Assembly: GCA_003171235.1 (NCBI GenBank)
Contig: PMYM01000109.1
Location: 1 to 15,791 of the forward strand
DNA length: 15,791 nucleotides
Source: Phycisphaerales bacterium
Lineage (GTDB): Bacteria; Planctomycetota; Phycisphaerae; SM23-33
Direction: 5' to 3'
A program made the translations under genes and the position numbers. Positions within the stretch are counted from its first letter, which is position 1, and every line of letters begins with the position of its first letter. This document shows, piece after piece, positions 6,879 to 12,707 of this stretch. Below the pieces are notes generated by a model, which saw only the letters and a list, made by a program, of their open reading frames with translations, was not told the DNA's origin and did not search any database.

Positions 6879-7951
6879 CAATGCCGCTCCTTGCGGCCCG
6901 CCAGTTTCGCCAGCAAGTGTGTCGTCAGGCCCAGGGCAAAGGCGGTCCCGCAGGTAAGATAGTAGATCCAGTGCCAGGGGCAACTGGCCAGGGCGAATCT
7001 CCAGCCGCGCTTGCTCGCCAGGAAACGATACACCGGCCAGTTGATGGCCAGCAGCGCCGCCGCCAGAACGCCGGCGCCCAAGAGCAGCCATGGCCAAAAC
7101 GGCGCGGCCAGAAGCCCCGCCAGCAGCAGGCAGGACAGCGCCACGCTCACCCGGCTGCTGGTGCGCAGGTTCAAATCCTTGTCCATGCGCCCGGTCCGCA
7201 GCAGCAGGGCCGTCCAGGGCAGTGCCCGGCGGGCAAAATCCGTCGCCACCAGCCCCAGCGGCTTCCAGGCCTTCCAGTGCTTGACCTGCAGGCCCTTGCA
7301 CAGCCGGATGCGGCAGCCCGCCTGGCGGAGGCGATAACCCAGCTCGATATCCTCCACGCTGGCGGAGCGGTAACTTTCGTCAAAGCCGCCCATTCGCTCG
7401 AACGCCTCGCGCCGAATTGCCCCGCACGCGCCCCAGAAGGTGCCCGCTTCCGCGCCAGAGGTCTGGTGAATGTAGTGGTGAAACAGGTTGCGATACTGGG
7501 AGAGGAAATTGCCCGCCGCCGGGGCGTCGTCGTAGGAGCCTATCACCGCGGAAAGCGCAGGCTCGGTTTCAAATGCTGCAAGCACGCGGGCGAGGGCGTC
7601 GGGCGGCAGGGTCACGTCGGCGTCGATGAAGAAGAGAATGTCCCCGCGGGCCTGGGCAGCGCCGTCGTTGCGGGCTCCGGCCGGGCCGCCGCGGTCGTCG
7701 CGGCGCAGGAGGGAAAAACCGAATTCCCCGGCCAAGCTGCCGCCGCCGTCGGAATCGCCGTCTTCCACGATGATGACTTCGTCGGGTGCGGGGTTAAGCC
7801 CGGCCAGGCTTTCCAGGCAGCGGCCAAACGCCGGCCCTCCGTTGCGGACCGGAACAATGATGGAAACGCCGGGGCGGCCCAGGCGCGGCAAGGCGACTGC
7901 CTTTGCGGGCGTGCAAGATTCCGCCTGCAATGCGAATTGAGACGATTCCAC
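6878..7951 (-). CDS. Family 2 glycosyltransferase with C-terminal membrane anchor
   Basis: A 357-residue GT-A fold enzyme and first gene of the operon. It shows VSIIVPVRNG (29-38), IVEDGDSDG (61-69), AGARNDGAAQARG (91-103) and the metal-binding DAD at 110-112. The acceptor side has GACGAIRREAFERMGGFDESY (174-194) and the catalytic-base motif VEDIELGYRL (199-208). Two to three hydrophobic spans follow (about 268-305 and 322-348), so the catalytic domain faces the cytoplasm next to the membrane. By family it transfers a sugar from a nucleotide donor, possibly onto a lipid carrier that the downstream GT-C enzyme could use. Translation starts at GTG with AAGAAGGA about seven bases upstream. An ATG at 7957-7959 is out of frame and not the start. 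Confidence 0.9.
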   Translation of the reverse strand: MESSQFALQAESCTPAKAVALPRLGRPGVSIIVPVRNGGPAFGRCLESLAGLNPAPDEVIIVEDGDSDGGGSLAGEFGFSLLRRDDRGGPAGARNDGAAQARGDILFFIDADVTLPPDALARVLAAFETEPALSAVIGSYDDAPAAGNFLSQYRNLFHHYIHQTSGAEAGTFWGACGAIRREAFERMGGFDESYRSASVEDIELGYRLRQAGCRIRLCKGLQVKHWKAWKPLGLVATDFARRALPWTALLLRTGRMDKDLNLRTSSRVSVALSCLLLAGLLAAPFWPWLLLGAGVLAAALLAINWPVYRFLASKRGWRFALASCPWHWIYYLTCGTAFALGLTTHLLAKLAGRKERH

Positions 7952-7969
7952 GAATTCATCCTTCTTGCC

Positions 7970-8026
7970 CTGGACCCGCGGCGATCCATGCAGAGTCCAG
8001 AACCCGGCGCCGTTACTGCCGGCGCC
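7970..8026 (-). promoter_or_regulatory. Structured 5' leader of the glycan operon
   Basis: Two adjacent inverted repeats lie between the predicted transcript start and the GTG start of the glycosyltransferase. GGCGCCG (8006-8012) pairs with CGGCGCC (8020-8026) around 7 nt. CTGGAC (7970-7975) pairs with GTCCAG (7995-8000), extendable by C-G and G-T pairs. No T-run follows either, so they look like leader structure rather than a terminator. Function is unknown. Confidence 0.4.
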
Positions 8027-8040
8027 ACTGGGGCAAGAGC

Positions 8041-8068
8041 ATCATACCTTCAACCAAGAACCGTTCAA
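8041..8068 (-). promoter_or_regulatory. Candidate sigma-70 promoter for the six-gene operon
   Basis: On the minus strand TTGAAC (8063-8068) and TATGAT (8041-8046) are separated by 16 bases, matching 4/6 and 5/6 of the consensus boxes. Transcription would start near 8033, about 80 nt before the GTG start of the first gene. GGTTGAA occurs twice within it as a direct repeat. There is no strong terminator between the lipoprotein stop at 8130 and this site, so read-through from upstream is possible. Confidence 0.5.
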
Positions 8069-8129
8069 CCTTCCATGTGCCAAGAGAAGGCCATTTCACT
8101 CCAAGCCTTGCGAATATGAAGCTGGCATC

Positions 8130-11100
8130 TTACTTCAGCAACGCCAGCCAGGTTCGCACCAGGCGGACATTGCCGGCGACGCGCGGGGAGGCCTGGGCCT
8201 GCTCAAGCTTGGCGGTGCATTCGTCACTTTGGCCATTGACGCCCGCCAGGAAGCCTCGGATCAGGCAGGTCGCGCCCTTGTCGGAGGAGTCAAAGGAATC
8301 CTGGCGATCGCACATGTCCAGGATTCTGTCCGAGGCCTGCTTGGCCTGCTCGGTCTGGCCCTGGCGGCGCAGCATGGCAACCTGGTGAACGGCATCCAGG
8401 GCCGGTTCGAGGCCGCGGGGTCCGCGCCGCCCGCCCAGGCGCAACTGGCCGCCGATCTCCTGCCAGGCCTTGGCCGCATCGTCCGGGCGGTTCAATTGCC
8501 CCAGGGCGACGCCGCGCCAGAAATTCACGGTGGCGCTGGAGCCCGCCCGGTCGCTTTTGCCGATGCCCAGGTTCTCGGGATACTCCAGCGCCGAGTCGAG
8601 GTCGGCCAGAGCTTCCTTCGCCCGCCCGGCCGACAGGTGCGTCATCGCCCGCCCCACCAGGGCCATGGCATAGTGGTCGTGCAGGTCGCGCTGGCCCTCG
8701 GCCACGTGGAAGCGGTGGGACTGATAGCACTTGACGGCCTGGTCGTACTGCCCGGCATCGAAATATGCCAGGCCCAGGCGGTGGGCCAGCTCTTCGGCGG
8801 CGGGCAGCTTCGCCAAGCCCGCCTCCAGCGATTGGACTCGCTTGGCGCTATTGCCCGTCTGCATGTAGGCGTTGTCCAGGCCCAGGTAAATCTCAGCCGC
8901 CGGGTCGGCCCGCAACTGGGCCAGCTCGTACAGTCGAACAGCCTCAGCGGGGTCTTTGTCGACCACCACGCTGGCCAGACAGTGATACACGATGGCGTCG
9001 CGGTGGCCCAATTCAGTTGCCTTCCGCCAATGCTCAATCGCCTCCTGCTTGCGCTCGCGGCCATACAGCACCAGGCCCAGGAGGTAGTGGGCGGTGGCGT
9101 CCTTGTCGTCGGCCTTGACGGCGGCCTCGAGGGCCGCCAGTTCCTCCAGCCGGTTGGGTAGACACCCACGCAGGTTCGCGGCAGAGGCCTCTTTCCTCAA
9201 GCTGGCCGCCTGGGCGGTGTTGCCCGCCAACTCGGCGACGCATGCACGGAGGTACGCAGCCATGGGCGAGGGTGGCAGCTTGGCCGGCAGGGTCAGCAGT
9301 TGGTCGGCCGTTTCGTACTGCCGAAGGGCCAGGTAGTAAGTTGCCGCTTCGATCCGCCGCTCGGTGTCGCGCAATGCCGGCTGATCCTCGAACTTCCCGC
9401 CGTTGAGAATCACCGATTCGACCGCTCCCATCAGGATCAGTGGGTCGTGGTCCAGCGCCTTGGCCAGCATGGCCTTGGCTTGCTCCGGCTGGTTCATCTG
9501 CCGCAAGGCGAACGCGGTATAGCATTCGGCCTCGGCGCTGGGGATTTCGCGATCGACCATCGGCTTAAGGCGATCAATCGCCTGCTGCCACTGCCCCCGA
9601 GCAAGAAGCAGCTTGGCGCCCCGGATCAGGGCTCCATCGTAAAGCGGGCTGGAGGCAGGCACTTGGTTCAGCCAACTCAGCCATGTCTGAAGCGTTTGAA
9701 GAGCGTTTTCATTGTCTAGCGTATCCACCATATGTCTGGCCAAAGTAAAAACACGTGAAGAGTAATAGATTGACTGATCTTCAGGGACGTTTTCGACGTC
9801 TTCATCCTCTTCATCCACCACGTAGAGCCCCTGATTGAGCCGTTCGATTACCGTTTGCAGTTTTGGGTTGACCGGCGCAGCGTACTCTGGCGGCTTGCCG
9901 TTATTAACGTCCAGCGGTTGGCCGTCGGCGTAATGGCCGTAGTTGTGGGCGATAATCTGGCGCCCGGTCGAGTCGAACACCCGCAGCCACAGCTTGTCGG
10001 GCTCTGCCCCGGCCAGTTCGCAGGTGTCCTTGAAGACTTTGGCCGGTGAGATATCGGCCTGCCATTCTTTGATGGTCTTGTCGCCGGAGGAAAGCGTGAT
10101 CCTAGCAGCGTCAAGCTTGCCTGTGGGCATCACGCCGACGGTGGCCGTGCCGTTTTCCACGGTCAGGCGGACGATGGCCTCGGGATTGACCCGCGCCGGC
10201 GGGCCGATGCGGGTGACCGGCATCCAGTATTCCTGGAATTGCCTTTCCTGGTGGGGCTGCATGACGAACTGCTGGCTCTGGGTGGGGGGGCAGCCGCTTT
10301 GGATCTCCACGTACGCGCGGTTGTCGTCGCTGAGGATATTGGCCCAGCGCAGGCCGGCGTCGTTGTTGCCCCAAGTCCACCATTTCCGGCCGGGCATGAC
10401 GTTGTGGTCGGCGTATTGGGCCAGGCCCACATCGCGCCCGTGGTCGTAGGCGGCGATGAAGTCCTCGTCGCCCTGCGCCCGGAAGATGCCGCTGTTGTTG
10501 GGATACATCTTATACCAGCTCATGTCCTTGCCGTTCTGCATGGGCCAGTCGGCCAGGCCGCTGCCGAAGCTCTCCGGGCTGGTGACCTTCTGGAAGGGGA
10601 AGATGATCTGCGTCTGGTCGTTGGCGGGGAAGGAGGCGTTGGACCACCAGTAGCCGTCGTGGGGCAGGTCGGTGGGGTTGCGGCAGATGATGCGGGTATC
10701 CACGCGCGCCCGGCCGGGGCGAAGGGTCATTTCCACGGTCCAGGACATGCGCCATGTCCGCTCGGTGTCGCCCACGACTATCGACGCGCTGCCGTCGTCG
10801 TGCCGCACGATCTTGCAGCTCACCGTGTCGAAGGTGGTGACGCTGTGGCTGCGGGGGAAGTTCCATTCGATGCCGCCGCAGATCCACGCCCCGCGCAGGG
10901 CCACCAGGCCGGGCTTGATGGACACCTGGCGATACAGCACGTCCTGGCCGCTGCTGCGGTCGTACATGGCGAACATCCTGCCGCCCAGGGTGGGCATGAC
11001 CTCGATGCGCAGGTACTCGTTCTGCAGTACGTAGACCTGGTAGGACTGGTCGCGGCGCTCGAAGCTCAGTTCGCGCTGGAAGGTGTAGGGATACAGGTCG

Positions 11101-11363
11101 CGAAAGCGGCCTTGCTGCCCGCTGGCCCGCACGTACTCAGGGAAATCGCTGGCCGGGCCGACGGGGTAGGTCGGCAGCACCTTGGTCTGGGTGAAGGCCT
11201 GCACCGCCGGGGCGGCGGAACCGGCAACATTTCCCTGAGCCCCGCAGCCGGCCAGACCCGCCGCCATCCCCACCACCAGCACCGCCAGCAATCGCTTGAC
11301 AATCAACATAAATGGCTGACTTTCTTTCCCATGGATCGCCGCCGTATTCGCGGGGCTCGACAT
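8130..11363 (-). CDS. DUF5107 (mutarotase-like) and TPR repeat lipoprotein
   Basis: About 1077 residues. After a charged N-terminal stretch comes a lipoprotein signal (KRLLAVLVVGMAAGLAGC, lipidated cysteine about residue 40). A DUF5107 beta-sandwich follows, with LQNEYLRIEVMPTLGGRMF (113-131) and WICGGIEWNFPRSHS (160-174) diagnostic; the domain spans very roughly 90-370. A linker with the acidic patch DEEDEDVENVPED (517-529) leads to an alpha-helical TPR-like region to the end. DUF5107 belongs to the galactose-mutarotase-like superfamily and is often fused to TPRs in proteins linked to carbohydrate use, so an envelope role in sugar binding or conversion is inferred. The start at 11363 has a perfect AAAGGAGG eight bases upstream. 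ATG at 11309 would give a more usual 22-residue signal but lacks a good ribosome site. It appears to be a single-gene transcript. Confidence 0.9.
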   Translation of the reverse strand: MSSPANTAAIHGKESQPFMLIVKRLLAVLVVGMAAGLAGCGAQGNVAGSAAPAVQAFTQTKVLPTYPVGPASDFPEYVRASGQQGRFRDLYPYTFQRELSFERRDQSYQVYVLQNEYLRIEVMPTLGGRMFAMYDRSSGQDVLYRQVSIKPGLVALRGAWICGGIEWNFPRSHSVTTFDTVSCKIVRHDDGSASIVVGDTERTWRMSWTVEMTLRPGRARVDTRIICRNPTDLPHDGYWWSNASFPANDQTQIIFPFQKVTSPESFGSGLADWPMQNGKDMSWYKMYPNNSGIFRAQGDEDFIAAYDHGRDVGLAQYADHNVMPGRKWWTWGNNDAGLRWANILSDDNRAYVEIQSGCPPTQSQQFVMQPHQERQFQEYWMPVTRIGPPARVNPEAIVRLTVENGTATVGVMPTGKLDAARITLSSGDKTIKEWQADISPAKVFKDTCELAGAEPDKLWLRVFDSTGRQIIAHNYGHYADGQPLDVNNGKPPEYAAPVNPKLQTVIERLNQGLYVVDEEDEDVENVPEDQSIYYSSRVFTLARHMVDTLDNENALQTLQTWLSWLNQVPASSPLYDGALIRGAKLLLARGQWQQAIDRLKPMVDREIPSAEAECYTAFALRQMNQPEQAKAMLAKALDHDPLILMGAVESVILNGGKFEDQPALRDTERRIEAATYYLALRQYETADQLLTLPAKLPPSPMAAYLRACVAELAGNTAQAASLRKEASAANLRGCLPNRLEELAALEAAVKADDKDATAHYLLGLVLYGRERKQEAIEHWRKATELGHRDAIVYHCLASVVVDKDPAEAVRLYELAQLRADPAAEIYLGLDNAYMQTGNSAKRVQSLEAGLAKLPAAEELAHRLGLAYFDAGQYDQAVKCYQSHRFHVAEGQRDLHDHYAMALVGRAMTHLSAGRAKEALADLDSALEYPENLGIGKSDRAGSSATVNFWRGVALGQLNRPDDAAKAWQEIGGQLRLGGRRGPRGLEPALDAVHQVAMLRRQGQTEQAKQASDRILDMCDRQDSFDSSDKGATCLIRGFLAGVNGQSDECTAKLEQAQASPRVAGNVRLVRTWLALLK

Positions 11364-11371
11364 GCCCACAG

Positions 11372-11379
11372 CCTCCTTT
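11372..11379 (-). promoter_or_regulatory. Strong ribosome binding site choosing the lipoprotein start
   Basis: The minus strand reads AAAGGAGG, a perfect anti-16S match, eight bases before ATG at 11361-11363. It favours this start over ATG at 11307-11309, even though the downstream start gives the more ordinary signal peptide length. Confidence 0.65.
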
Positions 11380-11476
11380 AGGCGGCGACGAATACCACAT
11401 CCTACAAGGCGATCGGCCTGACGAAAAAAGAAAATCCGAGACGACACGCCCGGCCGGAAGGTAAGTTGACTTTATC

Positions 11477-11498
11477 CGAAACCAAGCGGCCGGTTTCG
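11477..11498 (+). promoter_or_regulatory. Inverted repeat upstream of a TATACT box
   Basis: CGAAACC (11477-11483) and GGTTTCG (11492-11498) form a perfect 7-bp inverted repeat with an 8-bp centre. It ends four bases before TATACT (11503-11508), a good -10 hexamer for the pseudopilin gene. No good -35 box lies at 16-18 bp, and TTGACT at 11466-11471 is too far away (31 bp). An activator- or repressor-bound promoter would fit this arrangement. The site sits between divergent genes and could serve both. Confidence 0.4.
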
Positions 11499-11512
11499 CG
11501 TCTATACTCTTA

Positions 11513-11529
11513 GCCGCGGCCGGCGCGGC
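11513..11529 (+). promoter_or_regulatory. GC hairpin in the pseudopilin leader
   Basis: GCCGCG (11513-11518) and CGCGGC (11524-11529) pair around GCCGG. It lies at or just after the likely transcript start and about 14-17 bases before the initiation codon, so it may affect mRNA stability or ribosome access. Confidence 0.3.
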
Positions 11530-11545
11530 ATTTTCCGGTGACATG

Positions 11546-12091
11546 ATGAAGCGAGCTTTCACCCTGATCGAACTGCTGGTGGTCGTCTCCATCATCGCCC
11601 TGCTGGCGACGGTCCTGCTGCCCACATTGGGTCGGGCCAAGGAGATTGCCCGCCGCACCAGTTGCGCGGCCAATCTTCACGGCATCGGCATCAGCCTGCG
11701 GATGTACATAGACCAGTCGGGGGGGTGCCTGCCCATCGCGGCCGAGTTGCCTTCCGCGAGCCTTATCGGCGATCCCCGCATCGCCGACCTGCTGGCCAAG
11801 AACGTAACCGCCCCCGAGGTCTTCCGCTGCCCCAGCGACCGCGGCCGATCGTATTTCGACGCGACCGGCACGCCGCAATTCAAGACCTACTATGAGTCCG
11901 AAGGCTCCAGCTACGAGTACAACAGCATCTTCGGGGGCCTTATGGAGGACACCCTGCCGTCGCGAAAAGGCAGGATCGGCATTGAGATTCCGATCATGTA
12001 CGACTACGCGGCCTTCCACGGCCCCGCGGGGGAGACGGGTTCCTCCAATTTCCTGTTCGTGGGCGGGCGCGTGGGAGAGTTTCAAAACTGA
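11546..12091 (+). CDS. Pseudopilin-like protein with type IV prepilin N-terminus
   Basis: A 181-residue protein opening MKRAFTLIELLVVVSIIALL. A prepilin peptidase would cut between A4 and F5; glutamate E9 is the conserved +5 residue, and the next 20 residues form the membrane/assembly helix. The segment CAANLHGIGISLRMYIDQSGG resembles the post-helix block of the pseudopilin-like proteins abundant in Planctomycetota. The end FLFVGGRVGEFQN resembles their C-terminal FLDGHV motif with the aspartate and histidine lost. It is likely an inner-membrane or filament component of a type II secretion or pilus-like system, whose core genes are not in this window. A second ATG three bases upstream (11543) is possible; GGTG at 11537-11540 is better spaced for 11546. 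The next gene begins 25 bases later. Confidence 0.87.
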   Translation: MKRAFTLIELLVVVSIIALLATVLLPTLGRAKEIARRTSCAANLHGIGISLRMYIDQSGGCLPIAAELPSASLIGDPRIADLLAKNVTAPEVFRCPSDRGRSYFDATGTPQFKTYYESEGSSYEYNSIFGGLMEDTLPSRKGRIGIEIPIMYDYAAFHGPAGETGSSNFLFVGGRVGEFQN

Positions 12092-12116
12092 GGTGTTTCT
12101 TCGAGGCGGAAGGGCC

Positions 12117-12689
12117 ATGAACCGAAAACGTTTAGCGATGCTGCTATTAACGGCGGTTGTGCTGGTTGCCGGCGGGCTGATCGCCTGGCGGGTATGGCTG
12201 CGGGCGCCCGGGCCGACCCGGCAAAGTTCAGGCGAAATTGTGGCGTTCCTGGCAAGTCCGCAGTTCGCCCAGATGAGCGAAAAGGACCGCAGCCAGTACC
12301 TGGCCGGGGTGCAGCAGGTTCAAAACTGGCGGATCGCCGTCGCCAACGCCCAGCAGGGCCTCAGTCAAACCCAGCAGGAGCAGCTTCGCCAGAACGCCCC
12401 GGCGCTATTCCCCGAGAAGGCCGAGTCCTCCCTACAGTACTTCCAGTTGCCCCAAGACCAGCGGGCGGCGTTCCTGGACGACTTCATCGCCAGAATGCGC
12501 AAACTAGGAGCCGAGGCGGAGGCGCGGAACAGGGCGCGACTGGCCACCTCGCCGGCCACCTCGCCGGGCGGCCCCTACGTGCCCAAAGACTGGGCCGATC
12601 GCATGCGCGCCAATTTTGAAAAGACCGATCCGCTCGACCGCGCCCGCAATGCGGCCTTCCAGCGCCTCTTCCGGGAGCGGATGAAATAG
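12117..12689 (+). CDS. Unrecognised single-pass membrane protein
   Basis: A 190-residue protein that I do not recognise. A short positive N-terminus (MNRKR) precedes one hydrophobic span (about 7-25, AMLLLTAVVLVAGGLIAW), so it is probably anchored in the inner membrane with its body outside the cytoplasm. The rest is rich in Q, A, R and E and looks largely helical, with a small low-complexity ATSPATSPGG stretch near 142-151 and a basic, aromatic-containing end. A purine-rich GGAAGGG and GAGG precede the ATG. It lies 25 bases after the pseudopilin gene on the same strand and ends 18 bases before the convergent phosphoketolase, so it is probably co-transcribed with the pseudopilin and may partner it. 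Confidence 0.8.
   Translation: MNRKRLAMLLLTAVVLVAGGLIAWRVWLRAPGPTRQSSGEIVAFLASPQFAQMSEKDRSQYLAGVQQVQNWRIAVANAQQGLSQTQQEQLRQNAPALFPEKAESSLQYFQLPQDQRAAFLDDFIARMRKLGAEAEARNRARLATSPATSPGGPYVPKDWADRMRANFEKTDPLDRARNAAFQRLFRERMK
12542..12565 (+). repeat. Perfect 12-bp tandem duplication in coding sequence
   Basis: GGCCACCTCGCC occurs twice in direct succession (12542-12553 and 12554-12565). It keeps the reading frame and encodes the repeated ATSP. Recent slippage duplication is the simple explanation, and copy number may vary between strains. Confidence 0.8.
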
Positions 12690-12707
12690 GCCCGAAGATA
12701 AGGCCGA

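Noticed and set aside
5397..8119. Long plus-strand open frames at 5397-6962 and 6881-8119
   Set aside because: They are antisense to the flavoprotein and glycosyltransferase genes, whose motifs are unambiguous. No domain or ribosome site supports them.
8069..8129. Terminator after the lipoprotein gene
   Set aside because: Only a 5-bp AAGGC/GCCTT pairing with a long loop and no real T-run is visible, so I did not annotate it.
12690..12707. Terminator between the convergent genes
   Set aside because: The 18-base gap holds no stem with a T-run on either strand.
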